64,000 bases of DNA from an uncultured delta proteobacterium (GCA_903911145.1 CAIWCD010000002.1:62001-126000); one strand, 5' to 3'. Positions 1 through 9,484 are shown, counted from the first letter of the stretch. Numbers and translations are program-made. Notes: generated from the letters alone by a model not told the origin.

Positions 1-2
1 AG

Positions 3-3000
3 TTTGGCGTGACGCTCAACCAGCCGCTCGCCGATCCTGCGCACGCCTTCTTCTTCACCACCGAGAGCGGCGCGCACATCGACGCGAAGATTGTCCGCTC
101 GGCCAATCTCGAGGAGGAACAGCGCGCGAAGGAAGCAGCGGAGACCGACCCCGCCAAGCGACGGCATGTCGAACGCGCGTCGACGGATGCGCTCAAGTTC
201 AAGAACCAGCAGACCCGATACGAGATCCAGCCGGCCTCGGCGCTGCCTGCGGGCAAGCCGTTCTCGCTGGCTCTCGATGTTGCGGCACACGCGAGCCAGG
301 GCCCGCTGCTCGCAAACGAGGGATGGGAAGGCAAGTTCTCCACCTACGGCGCGATGACCGTCACGCAGATCACGCGCTGCTGGGAAGGAGCGGAGCACTG
401 CTCGCACGGCCCGATCTGGATCCACGTCACCAACCCGCTCGGCAAGGTCTCCGAGTTGCGCTCGCGACTCCACATCGAACCAGCGGTCACGCTCGACTGG
501 GATGACCAGGACGAGGATCTTGGCGCGGAGCTCAGCGCGCAGCGAACGCAGGTGCGCATCCCGGCGAGGTGGAAGCCTGGGACGACCTACAAGATCTCAG
601 TCGATGCCGGAGTCGTGGATCGATTCGGGCAGAAGGCGCCAGCGTTCCTGGGCGACATCTCTCTCGACGATCTCGAACCCTCGATGTTCATCGGACGAGA
701 CGTCGGACTGCTCGAGGCCTCTGGCGACGGCCAACTTCCTGCGCAGACCACCAATGTCGCGGCACTCAACGCCGACATCTGGCAACTGACTCCGGCGGAG
801 TGGCTCGCATTGCGCACTTGCGGTGGCCCTGCCTGCAAATGGCCCGCGCGCAAGCCTGATGCATCGCCGCAAACGGCGCTGACCGATCCGAAGAATGAAC
901 CGCACCTCCACGGAATCGATCTTCGCGCGGCGTTCAAGGACGGACAGAAGACGGGGCTCGCGCTGGTGCGCGCATGGTCGCCCGGAACGGAATCAGAGAA
1001 GGAACCCAATCGCGTGCTGGTGCAGATCACGGATGTGATCGCGCACGCGAAGGTCGGCCTGACGAGCGGCGTGGTCTGGGTAACGTCAGCGCAGACAGGA
1101 ATGCCGCGGCCGGGCGCGCAGGTGGTGGTGATTGGGCGCAACGGCGGGATCGTCGCGCAGGCCACAGCCGATCAGGACGGCCTCGCTTCGCTGCCACCGC
1201 TCGCGCAGCTCGATCCTCGGCCGGTCGACAAGCAGTGGGAGCAGCCGAGCATCCTCATTGCGGCGACGGACCAGGGCGATACGGGCGTCGTGACCACCGT
1301 CTGGAGCGACATCTCGCACGACGTCGAGAGCGCGGCCTTCGATGGCCTCTCTCCGTCGCCGGTGGGCGTTGTCTTCACGGACCGGGGGATCTATCGGCCC
1401 GGAGACACGGTGCACATCAAGGGTGTCCTGCGCAGGCGCGCGAACGCGTCTGCGACGGGACTGGCCACGCCCGCGGGCGCGACCGTCAACGTCGAAATGC
1501 GCGACCCCGATGGAAAGTCGATCCTGAAGAAGACGGTGAAGCTCAACAGATACGGAACCTTCTCATTCGACGCCGCGGTCCCGACCGAGGGTCGCCTCGG
1601 TAGCTACGACGTGGTCGCGGTGCAGCCGGGTGCGTCTGGCGGAGGAAGCTGGGTGGGCTCGTTCAACGTCGCCGAGTACCGAGCGCCCACATTCCGCGTC
1701 GATCTGCTCGCAGGCAAGAGCGCGATCCTCGCCGGCGATCCGCTCGGCGTGAGCATCTCCGCGCGCTACCTGTTTGGCGGCGCGATGAAGGGTGCGAAGG
1801 CCACCTGGAGCATCATGCGCACCAGCTCGGACTTCTCACCGCCGCGCTGCGAGGGCTTCTCGTTCGGCCGCCAGACCTGGGGCTACGATGAGAGCACGCC
1901 CGCGGGAGACAACGGCCTCTTCGCTTCGGGCGACGGAATCATCGACGGACAGGGCAACCTCTCCATCGAGGCAGGCAAGGCCGACGCGCCCGGGGATCGC
2001 CCGGCGAACTACACGATCGAAGCCGAAGTGCAGGACGTCTCGCGCCAGACCGTCGCTGGCCGCACCTCCGTGCTGTTGCACCCTGCAAAATTCTACGTGG
2101 GCATCGCCAGCCGAAGCCTCTTCAGCAAGGCCGGCGAGCCGATGTCGATCGGCGTGATCGCCGCTCAACCAGACGGGGCACGGCTTTCCGGCGTTCCCGT
2201 GCACGTTACTGCCCTGCTGCGTGCGTGGCACTCGGTGCGCAAGAAGGGCGTGGGCGGCGTCTACGAAAACATCTCCGAAGTCGTTGATGAGCCTGCGGGC
2301 AACTGCGACGTCAAGACCGGCGAGGCGAGCGCCCAGGCATCGAGTTGCTCCCTCACCTTGGCAAAGGCCGGCTTCTACACGCTGCGTGCCGAGGCAAAAG
2401 ATGATCAAGGCCACCTCGCGCTCTCGAGCGTCGGAGCCTACGCGCTCGGCGCGGATTTCGCGGCCTGGGCGCGCGGCGATTCGCCGAAGGTCGAACTCGT
2501 CGCGGACAAGAGCGAGTACGCGGTCGGGGACATCGCGCACGTGCTCATCAAGTCGCCCTACGCGGAGTGCAACGCGCTCATCTCGACCGAACGCGAAGGC
2601 GTGATCGATCGGCGCATGCAGAAGCTGGTCGGCACAGCGACGAGCATCGACGTCCCGATCACAGAGGCGATGGTGCCCAACGTCTTCGTCGGCGTGGTGC
2701 TGCAGCGCAAGCGCGTTGAGCAAGGAGGCATCGAGCCGGGCGATGATCCTGGCCGTCCAGCGGTGAAGGCTGGAACACTCGAACTGTCGGTGGGCCGCGC
2801 GATCAAGCGACTGGCGGTCGAGATCAAGGTGCCGAAGGAGGAGTGGAGGCCTCGGCAGACGGTGCCGATCGATCTCTTGGTCAAGGACTCCTCGGGCCAG
2901 CCGCGCAAGGCCGAGATCACCGTCTATGCGGTCGACGAGGGCGTGCTGCGACTGACCGACTATCACGTGCCCGATCCGCTCAACGAGATGTTCCCGCGCC

Positions 3001-5456
3001 ACACCCTCGGCGTCGCGCTCGGCGAGCCGTTGCTCGCGCTGGTGCGCCGCCAGAAGTTCAACGAGAAGGGCGAGATTCAGCCTGGCGGTGGCGGCGGCCG
3101 TGGCCCGAACGGGAACACGCGGAACAAGTTCGTGACCACGGCGCTCTGGACGACCGTGGAGACCGATGCGCAGGGACACGCGCAGGCAACTCTTGAGCTG
3201 CCTGACAACCTGACGACGTTCCGCATCCTCGCAGTTGCGCTCACGGATGCCGATCGCTTCGGCTCCGCCGAGAGCCACGTGCGCGTCTCCCTGCCGCTGC
3301 TGGTGCTGCCGGCGCTGCCTCGCTTCGCGCGCAGCGGCGATGCGTTCGAGGCCGGCGTGGTGGTCAACGCGAAGGGTCTGGGCGCGCCAGCGAGTGAAGT
3401 GAAGGTCTCGGCGGACCTGTCGGGTGCCGTCGCGCTCGCCAAGGATCAGCCTGCCGAACAGACCGTGACCATCGAGGAAGGCGTTGCGCGCGAAGTCCGG
3501 TTCAAGCTCGTCGCCACCGGAAACGGGTTGGCGAAGCTCACGTTCCACGCGTCTGCCGCAGGCGCGCCCGGCGCGGGCGGACCGTTCAGCGACGGCGTCG
3601 AGCAGCAGATCCCGGTGCAGCTGCCGACCGATCTCGAGGCAGTCGCGGTGTACGGCGAAACGGCGCAGAAGAGCGTCGAGGGTCTGCTCTCGCCCGAGGG
3701 TGTCCGCCCCGGTGCCGGTGGACTGAAGCTCACGCTCAGCTCAAGCGCACTCGGAGGCCTCGCGGATGGGATGCAGCAGCTCGTTCAATATCCCTACGGC
3801 TGTGTCGAGCAGCTCTCCTCGAAGCTGATTCCGTTCATCGCGGTTCGTGAAGTGTCGCGCGTCTTCGGCGTCGATCCGGGCCAGAACGTCAGCTCCTCGC
3901 AGGCGGCCGACGCGATGAACCGGATGATGAGCTGGATCACCGAGCGCGACGATGCACCGACGGCAAGCGATCCCGACAAGGTTGTCGTCGAGACGATCCA
4001 CAAGATCCAGGATCTGCAGCTCCCATCCGGTGGCTTCCGCTACTGGCCATCGGAGACCTGTGCGTCGGCCTGGCCGTCGATCTACGCAACGCTCGCGCTC
4101 AGCCGCGCCAAGCAGTCCGGCTACGCGGTCGACGCGGCGGTACTGACGAACGCGAAGAAGTTCCTCGCGCAGAAGGCGGCCGGGACGGCGTCGTGCCCTT
4201 ACGAGCTGGTCGGGCCGGAGACGCGTGCGTTCGCGCTTCAGGTGCTCGCGCGAATGGGCGCACCGCTGCCCGCCTATTACGACGAGCTCTACGCGGAGAA
4301 GGACAAGCTGCCCCTCTTCGGCAAGGCGCTGCTCGCGGACGCGATCGCCGTTGGCAAGGGCAAGCGACCGCGGGCCGAGGCGCTGCTGCAGGACATCCTC
4401 GATCACGCGCAAGAGACACCGGGCGAAGTTCATTTCGCGGAGACCGATGCAAACAGCTACGCCCCGCTTTTCTCGAGCGACGTGCGCACCACCGGGATGG
4501 CGCTGCAGACGCTCGTCGATCTGCAGCCAGGCCATCCGTTCATCAGCAAGATCGCCCGCTACTTCGCCTCGGTGCGGCGCGGGACAGGCAGCTTCCGAAA
4601 CACGCAGGAAGCGGCCTACGCGCTGATGGGCCTCACTGAAGTCGTGCGCGTGCGCGAGCGGACCCCGCCAGACTTCACCGCGAAAGTCTCTCTCGCGGGC
4701 AAGGAGCTGGTGTCGCAACAGTTCAAGGGCCGCTCCCTCGAATTGGTGACCCGGAACGTGCCGATCGACGAGGTGATCGCGGCAGCGAAACAAGGAGGCA
4801 AGACGGGCGCACCGTTCATCTTCACTGTCGACGGGCAGGGTCTGCTCCAGTACAGCGCGCTGCTTCGGTACGCCCCCGCAGCGATGCCGATGAAGCCACG
4901 CGACGAGGGGATGTTCGTGCAGCGCTGGATTGAGCCGTACGACTCCGATGGCAAGGCGGCGACCGAGTTCCAGGCTGGAGAGCTGGTGCGCGTGCGCGTG
5001 CGCGTGGCAACGCGAATGGAGCGCCACTACGTCGCTGTCGACGTGCCTCTCCCGGCCGGTCTCGAGGCGGTCGACCTGCAGCTCGCCACCAGCGCGCACC
5101 AGCCGACCGCGCAGCACCAGGAGCGCAACGAGGGCGAAGGCGAAGAGGGCTTCGACGACAACGGAACCGACGGCCAGGCGGGTGGTGACTCGGGTGGCGC
5201 TGATGACTTCGACGCGACGGGCTGGTTCTACAGTCCGTTCGTCTGGAGCGAGAAGCGCGACGACCGCGCCGTCTACTTCGCCGACGTTCTGCCTGCGGGC
5301 GTCCACGTCCAGTCGTTTGTGGCGCGCGCGACCACACCAGGAAAGTTCCTCCTCAAGCCGGCCAAGGCGGAAGAGATGTACACGCCGGAGGTGTTCGGTC
5401 GCAGCGAGGGCGGAACGATCACGATCGTGGCGCAGAAGCCGCTCGCACAGAAGTAA
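3..5456 (+). CDS. alpha-2-macroglobulin family protein (5' end missing)
   Basis: A bacterial alpha-2-macroglobulin: a large envelope protease trap that covalently captures attacking proteases through an internal thioester. The reading frame is open to the window edge and no signal peptide or lipobox is present, so the true start lies upstream; numbering here is from the GTG at base 9. The bait/MG region includes the typical TDRGIYRPGDTV motif near residue 456. The A2M domain lies near residues 1045-1110 (motifs LPDNLTTFRI and PRFARSGD). The thioester motif CVEQ is intact at residues 1265-1268 in YPYGCVEQ, followed by the helical thioester domain and a C-terminal receptor-like domain. An acidic Gly/Asp-rich insert lies near residue 1720. 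It ends 11 bases before pbpC, the classic partner of this family (as yfhM-pbpC in Escherichia coli), which suggests a joint role in periplasmic defence and wall repair. Confidence 0.95.
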   Translation, partial: FGVTLNQPLADPAHAFFFTTESGAHIDAKIVRSANLEEEQRAKEAAETDPAKRRHVERASTDALKFKNQQTRYEIQPASALPAGKPFSLALDVAAHASQGPLLANEGWEGKFSTYGAMTVTQITRCWEGAEHCSHGPIWIHVTNPLGKVSELRSRLHIEPAVTLDWDDQDEDLGAELSAQRTQVRIPARWKPGTTYKISVDAGVVDRFGQKAPAFLGDISLDDLEPSMFIGRDVGLLEASGDGQLPAQTTNVAALNADIWQLTPAEWLALRTCGGPACKWPARKPDASPQTALTDPKNEPHLHGIDLRAAFKDGQKTGLALVRAWSPGTESEKEPNRVLVQITDVIAHAKVGLTSGVVWVTSAQTGMPRPGAQVVVIGRNGGIVAQATADQDGLASLPPLAQLDPRPVDKQWEQPSILIAATDQGDTGVVTTVWSDISHDVESAAFDGLSPSPVGVVFTDRGIYRPGDTVHIKGVLRRRANASATGLATPAGATVNVEMRDPDGKSILKKTVKLNRYGTFSFDAAVPTEGRLGSYDVVAVQPGASGGGSWVGSFNVAEYRAPTFRVDLLAGKSAILAGDPLGVSISARYLFGGAMKGAKATWSIMRTSSDFSPPRCEGFSFGRQTWGYDESTPAGDNGLFASGDGIIDGQGNLSIEAGKADAPGDRPANYTIEAEVQDVSRQTVAGRTSVLLHPAKFYVGIASRSLFSKAGEPMSIGVIAAQPDGARLSGVPVHVTALLRAWHSVRKKGVGGVYENISEVVDEPAGNCDVKTGEASAQASSCSLTLAKAGFYTLRAEAKDDQGHLALSSVGAYALGADFAAWARGDSPKVELVADKSEYAVGDIAHVLIKSPYAECNALISTEREGVIDRRMQKLVGTATSIDVPITEAMVPNVFVGVVLQRKRVEQGGIEPGDDPGRPAVKAGTLELSVGRAIKRLAVEIKVPKEEWRPRQTVPIDLLVKDSSGQPRKAEITVYAVDEGVLRLTDYHVPDPLNEMFPRHTLGVALGEPLLALVRRQKFNEKGEIQPGGGGGRGPNGNTRNKFVTTALWTTVETDAQGHAQATLELPDNLTTFRILAVALTDADRFGSAESHVRVSLPLLVLPALPRFARSGDAFEAGVVVNAKGLGAPASEVKVSADLSGAVALAKDQPAEQTVTIEEGVAREVRFKLVATGNGLAKLTFHASAAGAPGAGGPFSDGVEQQIPVQLPTDLEAVAVYGETAQKSVEGLLSPEGVRPGAGGLKLTLSSSALGGLADGMQQLVQYPYGCVEQLSSKLIPFIAVREVSRVFGVDPGQNVSSSQAADAMNRMMSWITERDDAPTASDPDKVVVETIHKIQDLQLPSGGFRYWPSETCASAWPSIYATLALSRAKQSGYAVDAAVLTNAKKFLAQKAAGTASCPYELVGPETRAFALQVLARMGAPLPAYYDELYAEKDKLPLFGKALLADAIAVGKGKRPRAEALLQDILDHAQETPGEVHFAETDANSYAPLFSSDVRTTGMALQTLVDLQPGHPFISKIARYFASVRRGTGSFRNTQEAAYALMGLTEVVRVRERTPPDFTAKVSLAGKELVSQQFKGRSLELVTRNVPIDEVIAAAKQGGKTGAPFIFTVDGQGLLQYSALLRYAPAAMPMKPRDEGMFVQRWIEPYDSDGKAATEFQAGELVRVRVRVATRMERHYVAVDVPLPAGLEAVDLQLATSAHQPTAQHQERNEGEGEEGFDDNGTDGQAGGDSGGADDFDATGWFYSPFVWSEKRDDRAVYFADVLPAGVHVQSFVARATTPGKFLLKPAKAEEMYTPEVFGRSEGGTITIVAQKPLAQK

Positions 5457-5467
5457 TCGAGGCAGCC

Positions 5468-5501
5468 GTGGAGCCGATGAGCGCTGACGGATCGGCTCCA
5501 C
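5468..5501. repeat. 11-bp perfect inverted repeat over the pbpC start
   Basis: GTGGAGCCGAT (5468-5478) and ATCGGCTCCAC (5491-5501) are perfect reverse complements around a 12-base loop. The repeat begins on the proposed pbpC start codon, 11 bases after the macroglobulin stop. It could end part of the upstream transcript or mask the pbpC start in the mRNA. No T-run follows, so it is not a textbook terminator. A TACAAT -10-like hexamer lies just downstream (5518-5523). Confidence 0.6.
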
Positions 5502-7813
5502 GCAGCGGCCCGCGCGGTACAATCCGCGTTCGAGCGATCACGCGAAAAGCCTTGCTGGGTGCGGCTCTGCTCGCGTTCGGTCTGATGCTCGCGATCCCTC
5601 TCTCGCGCGAGCGGCTGGAGCTCGCCCGCGCCACCTCGTTGCGAATCGAAGCGCGCGACGGGACGCTCTTGCGCGAGTTGGTGGCGCGAGAGGGAGAAGG
5701 GCACGCGGCTCCTGCCCGCCTCGACGAACTACCCGCACACGTCTGGCAAGCGTTCATCGCGGCCGAGGATGGACGCTTCTTTTCTCATCCGGGGATCGAC
5801 CCGCTGGCGATCGCGCGAGCAGCGAGCGTCGACCTGCGGCGACGGCGATTCGCGCAAGGTGGCTCGGGCATCGCGCAGCAACTTTCGCGAATGCTCGAGC
5901 CACGGCCACGCACACTCGTCGGCAAGGCGGGCGAGGCTCTCTTCGCGCTCAGGCTCGTGCGCACTCTCGGGCGGAGAGAGGTTCTCGAGCAGTACCTCTC
6001 GCGCGTCCCGCTCGGAAACGACGTGCGCGGCGTCGAGGCGGCGGCGCGCCTCTACTTCGACAAGCCCGCGCGCGCCCTCACTGCGCGGCAGGCCGCTCTG
6101 CTCGCGGCGATCCCGCGCGGACCGACAGCCTTCGATCCACTCCGGCATCTCGCAAAAGCAGAGGAGGCCGCGGCTCGCGTCCTCGCCGCGATGCAGACGC
6201 GGGGGTTTCTCACATCGGCCGAGTCCACAGCGGCGCGCGAGGCTCCGCTCGATCTGGCGGCCGAGCGCTTCGAGGCCGCCTTCGAGGCGCCTCATTTCGT
6301 CGAGGCAGTCGCGCGCCACCACGCGCCAGCAGAGGCCGTCGCGATCCGCACGACGCTCGACATCGAGCTCCAGCGAAAGCTCGAGATCGCTGCGCGAGAG
6401 GAGATCGGTGCACTCGAGGAAAAGCGCGCGACGGCCGCAGCGGTGATCATCATCGACAACCTGAGCGGCGAGGTGCTCGCGTACGTCGGCTCGCCTGATT
6501 GGTTCGATGAGGATGCGCAAGGCCGCATGGATGGCGTGCGCACGCATCGGCAGCCGGGCTCGTCGCTCAAGCCGTTCGCCTACGGCGCCGCGATTGATCG
6601 AGGCCTGATGACTGCAGCGACGCTCCTGCCCGACGTCGAAAGCCACTTTTCGACACCGGGCGGCGACTACGTGCCGAAGAACTACGACCGGCGCGCCCAT
6701 GGACCTGTGCGCGCACGCGTCGCGCTGGCCTCGTCGTACAACGTGCCGGCCGTGCGCGTGGCGGAGAAACTTGGCGCGCCGGAGCTGCTCACGGTGCTGC
6801 ACTCCGCCGGATTCGATTCGCTGACGCTCGATGCCGACCACTACGGACTCGGTCTCGTGCTCGGCGACGGCGAGGTCTCGCTCGAAGAGCTCGCGCGAGC
6901 TTATGCGGGGCTTGCGCGCGGAGGTGTCGCAATCCCTGAACTGACATATCTGCGGACGGCGCTGGGCGCGGACGGGAGCACGCTTCCTCTCCCAGCGCAG
7001 ATTCCGGGAAAGCGCTTCCTGCGCAAAGAGGCCGCCGCCATCATCGCCGACATCCTCTCTGACGCAGGCGCCCGCGCACCGTCGTTCGGCCTCGACAACG
7101 CGCTGCGCTTTCCCTTTCCCGTCGCCGCCAAGACCGGCACCTCGCGCGCCTTCACCGACAACTGGACGGCCGGCTTCACGCGCGAGCGCACCGTCGCGGT
7201 CTGGGTGGGAAACATGAGCGGCGCGACCATGCATCACGTCAGCGGCATCACGGGCGCCGGTCCTCTCTTCCAGCGCGCGATGACTCTGGCGATGGAGGGC
7301 GTCGCGAATCCACAGCCGCTGGCACGGGGAGTTGCTCTCGAGGAGAGGACCATCTGCGCACTCTCGGGCGAGCTCGCGGGCCCGCACTGCGCGTCGACTG
7401 CGCAGGAGAAGTTCATTCCCGGAAGCGTGCCGAAGCGGCTCTGCGCGATGCACACGGAGGCTGGCGTCGATCTCGGCGCGCACTACTACGACTGGGCTGC
7501 GCACGAGGGGATCGCGACGCTCTCGACCTCCGAGACGGGCGGCACGCGCGCGGCTCTCGCGTTCCCGTCCGACGGCGACGAGTTCCTCCGCGATCGCGAT
7601 CTCCCCGACGAAGATCAGACGATCCCCGTGCGCGCACTCGCGCCCCGAGGAGGCGGGATGCTCGAATTGCAGCTCGACGACGGCCCGCGCACGCTTCTCG
7701 CCGCGCCGTACTCGACGCGGATTCCGGCGCAGCACGGGACGCATCGATTGAAGATTTTCCGTCGGGGAACTTCGTCACCAGACGCGCAGACCGACTTCAT
7801 CGTGCGCGGCTGA
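5468..7813 (+). CDS. pbpC: penicillin-binding protein 1C (transglycosylase/transpeptidase)
   Basis: Bifunctional peptidoglycan synthase, inner-membrane anchored, acting in the periplasm. After a short cytoplasmic N-terminus and one membrane segment (about residues 28-47) comes a GT51 glycosyltransferase domain with EDGRFFSHPGID (catalytic Glu about residue 100) and QGGSGIAQQLSR. The transpeptidase domain has SSLK (active Ser about 365), SYN (423-425) and KTGTS (555-559). The C-terminal about 100 residues match the PBP1C-specific C-terminal domain. Length (781) is normal for the family. It follows the alpha-2-macroglobulin gene by 11 bases. The annotated GTG start sits inside a perfect 11-bp inverted repeat and has no good ribosome binding site, so a start further in, such as TTG at 5552, is possible. 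Confidence 0.95.
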   Translation: MEPMSADGSAPRSGPRGTIRVRAITRKALLGAALLAFGLMLAIPLSRERLELARATSLRIEARDGTLLRELVAREGEGHAAPARLDELPAHVWQAFIAAEDGRFFSHPGIDPLAIARAASVDLRRRRFAQGGSGIAQQLSRMLEPRPRTLVGKAGEALFALRLVRTLGRREVLEQYLSRVPLGNDVRGVEAAARLYFDKPARALTARQAALLAAIPRGPTAFDPLRHLAKAEEAAARVLAAMQTRGFLTSAESTAAREAPLDLAAERFEAAFEAPHFVEAVARHHAPAEAVAIRTTLDIELQRKLEIAAREEIGALEEKRATAAAVIIIDNLSGEVLAYVGSPDWFDEDAQGRMDGVRTHRQPGSSLKPFAYGAAIDRGLMTAATLLPDVESHFSTPGGDYVPKNYDRRAHGPVRARVALASSYNVPAVRVAEKLGAPELLTVLHSAGFDSLTLDADHYGLGLVLGDGEVSLEELARAYAGLARGGVAIPELTYLRTALGADGSTLPLPAQIPGKRFLRKEAAAIIADILSDAGARAPSFGLDNALRFPFPVAAKTGTSRAFTDNWTAGFTRERTVAVWVGNMSGATMHHVSGITGAGPLFQRAMTLAMEGVANPQPLARGVALEERTICALSGELAGPHCASTAQEKFIPGSVPKRLCAMHTEAGVDLGAHYYDWAAHEGIATLSTSETGGTRAALAFPSDGDEFLRDRDLPDEDQTIPVRALAPRGGGMLELQLDDGPRTLLAAPYSTRIPAQHGTHRLKIFRRGTSSPDAQTDFIVRG

Positions 7814-7838
7814 ACCTGCACAGAAACAGAGACGAGAG

Positions 7839-8153
7839 ATGCTTCACATCAAGGCCACTGCTGTTCGATTTACCGAGGCGGAGGCGTACCCAGGCTGGGT
7901 CGAGTGCCGATTCCTCGACGCCTTCGGGAAGGAGTGGATCTTCGAAGAAAAATGCCCGTACGTCGCTGAGCAGATTTTTCCAGGGGCGCAGTTTCCGCAG
8001 GATGCCGCGATCCCGTGTGAACAGACGGACGAGCACAAAGACGCCGAGGGCCGTTCGCTCGTGACGGTCACAACCCTGCGCCCCATTTGGATCGAGGCGA
8101 TCACTGGCGAGTCGGTCTTCGTCGTCCTGCGCGAGCAGCTGATCGACAGCTGA
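7839..8153 (+). CDS. hypothetical protein, 104 residues
   Basis: No family recognised. The protein is soluble, has no signal peptide, contains many aromatic residues (GWVECRF, EWIFEEKCPYV, PIWIEA) and looks mainly beta-stranded, with two isolated cysteines plus one in the middle that do not form a metal-binding pattern. The ATG at 7839 follows AGACGAGAG, a fair ribosome binding site, and the gene starts 25 bases after pbpC, so it may be the third gene of that transcription unit. Codon use is typical of the window. I infer a real gene from position, start signal and third-position GC; its function is unknown. Confidence 0.7.
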   Translation: MLHIKATAVRFTEAEAYPGWVECRFLDAFGKEWIFEEKCPYVAEQIFPGAQFPQDAAIPCEQTDEHKDAEGRSLVTVTTLRPIWIEAITGESVFVVLREQLIDS

Positions 8154-8157
8154 GTCT

Positions 8158-8169
8158 CTCCCAGAGCGG
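8158..8169. repeat. copy of a small dispersed intergenic motif
   Basis: CTCCCAGAGCGG, the reverse complement of CCGCTCTGGGAG, lies in the convergent gap between the 104-residue gene and rlmH. The same 12-mer occurs at 36937-36948 and with one mismatch at 54789-54800, both between genes. Confidence 0.4.
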
Positions 8170-8187
8170 TCGCGCGCGATCGCGGGG

Positions 8188-8643
8188 CTACTTGTGGTAC
8201 GGCGCGCCCCGCAAGATCTCGAACGCGCGATAGACCTGCTCGAGCACGACGAGGCGCGCGAGACGATGGGGGAGCGTCAGGCGCGAGAGGCTCCAGGAGA
8301 AGCGCGACGACGCGCGCACCTCGTCAGAGAGCCCTTCGTCGCCGCCGATGCAGAGCGAGAGATTCATCGCGCTGTCACGCAGCCGGCCGATGCGCGCGGC
8401 CAGCTCTTCGCTCGAGAGCTCCTTGCCGCGCAGATCGAGCGACCAGATTTCGACGGCCTCTTTTCCGCGCGAGGCGGCATCGAGGATCGATTTTCCCTCG
8501 CGCGTCGCGGCCTGCGGACCCGTCTCCGCACGCAGTTCCGAGAGTTCGAGCGTGCAATTGCGCTTGAGCCGCTCGGCGTACTCGGCGACCCCCTGCGCGG
8601 TGAAGTCGCGATCGCGGCCCACCGAGACAACTCGCACGCGCAT
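8188..8643 (-). CDS. rlmH: 23S rRNA (pseudouridine-1915-N3)-methyltransferase RlmH
   Basis: SPOUT-class methyltransferase that methylates pseudouridine 1915 of helix 69 in the 23S rRNA of the 70S ribosome, using SAM. The 151-residue length is normal (about 155). The SAM-binding knot shows CIGGDEGLSDEV near residue 105, and the protein ends in the family-typical RLVVLEQVYRAFEILRG...PYHK segment. It is the last gene of a minus-strand run proB-proA-rsfS-rlmH; the rsfS-rlmH order is widely conserved. A short hairpin separates it from rsfS, which may reduce its expression relative to the upstream genes. Confidence 0.95.
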   Translation of the reverse strand: MRVRVVSVGRDRDFTAQGVAEYAERLKRNCTLELSELRAETGPQAATREGKSILDAASRGKEAVEIWSLDLRGKELSSEELAARIGRLRDSAMNLSLCIGGDEGLSDEVRASSRFSWSLSRLTLPHRLARLVVLEQVYRAFEILRGAPYHK

Positions 8644-8666
8644 CGTCCGCTCCCTTGAAACGCAAA

Positions 8667-8689
8667 GGGCCGCACTGTGCGCGCGGCCC
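8667..8689 (-). terminator. possible terminator/attenuator between rsfS and rlmH
   Basis: GGGCCGC (8667-8673) pairs with GCGGCCC (8683-8689). Read on the minus strand, the hairpin lies just after the rsfS stop and is followed by a T-rich stretch (TTTGCGTTTC). The T-run is interrupted, so partial read-through into rlmH is likely. Confidence 0.45.
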
Positions 8690-8726
8690 CCTGCAGAATC
8701 TCAAACGTCCCGCGATCGCAGCTCGA

Positions 8727-9455
8727 CTACTTCTTCGCCGCCGGCTTCTTCGCGGCAGGCTTCTTCGCAGCACTCTTTGCGGCGACGCTCTTCGTCGCGG
8801 CCGGCTTCTTCGCGGCGGGTGCCTTGGCGGCCTTCTTCGCAGGAGCCTTCTTCGCCGCCTTCTTCGCCGGCGCCGGGACATCCTCTTCATCGAGCTCGTC
8901 GAGCTCATCCATCTCGTCCGACGAATCTTCAGTCGACGACTGGGCGCTCACCGGAGCTGCGGCCGTGGCCGGCGCGGCCTGAGCAGGCACCGCGGGAGGC
9001 GGCGGAGCAGGATGGACGCGCTTCTGCGGCGCATCGGCCCAGAGACCCTCGAGGTCATAGTGGCCGCGCTCCTCGACGTGAAACACGTGGACGATCAGAT
9101 CGCCGAAGTCGAGCAGCACCCAGCGTCCGCCGCTGTGCCCTTCGCTGCCGACGAGCTTCTGGCCCGCGTCCTTGAGCGTCTTCTCGACCTCGCCGGCGAT
9201 CGCGTCGAGCTGCCGATCACTCTGGCCCGAGACGACGACGAGGAAGTCAGCGTAGCTGCCGCGATCGCGCAGATCGATGATCCGCACGTCCTCGCCCTTC
9301 TTCTCGAGCGCGGCCTGCGCCGCCTTCTCGGCGATCTGCTCGGCCTCGGTGTGCTCGCTGCGGCTCGCCGCGCGAACGGCTGCCCGCGCCGCATCATCGG
9401 GCGTGCGCTGTCTCATGCGGGCGAGCAGGATCTCATCGACTTTCTTCGGGCGCAT
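8727..9455 (-). CDS. rsfS: ribosomal silencing factor RsfS with acidic and KAAKKPA-type tail
   Basis: RsfS binds ribosomal protein uL14 on the 50S subunit and blocks subunit joining when nutrients are short. The canonical domain spans about residues 25-135 (ADFLVVVSGQSDRQ, WVLLDFGDLIVHVF, YDLEGLWADAP). The family is usually 105-130 residues; this protein has 242. The extra part holds a Pro/Ala linker, an acidic block (DEMDELDELDEEDV) and about 50 residues of Lys/Ala/Pro repeats (KKAAKK, AAKKPAAKK) like the tail of histone H1 or HMGA proteins. I chose the ATG at 9455 because it is 30 bases after the proA stop; the longer frame would overlap proA. nadD, often found between proA and rsfS, is absent. 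Confidence 0.93.
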   Translation of the reverse strand: MRPKKVDEILLARMRQRTPDDAARAAVRAASRSEHTEAEQIAEKAAQAALEKKGEDVRIIDLRDRGSYADFLVVVSGQSDRQLDAIAGEVEKTLKDAGQKLVGSEGHSGGRWVLLDFGDLIVHVFHVEERGHYDLEGLWADAPQKRVHPAPPPPAVPAQAAPATAAAPVSAQSSTEDSSDEMDELDELDEEDVPAPAKKAAKKAPAKKAAKAPAAKKPAATKSVAAKSAAKKPAAKKPAAKK

Positions 9456-9484
9456 CTGGTTGTCCTTGCCTGGGCGCGGTTCGA

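Noticed and set aside
3741-7744. Long minus-strand frames (593 and 671 codons) opposite the macroglobulin and pbpC genes
   Set aside because: Same shadow effect; the plus-strand genes have intact catalytic motifs over the same bases.
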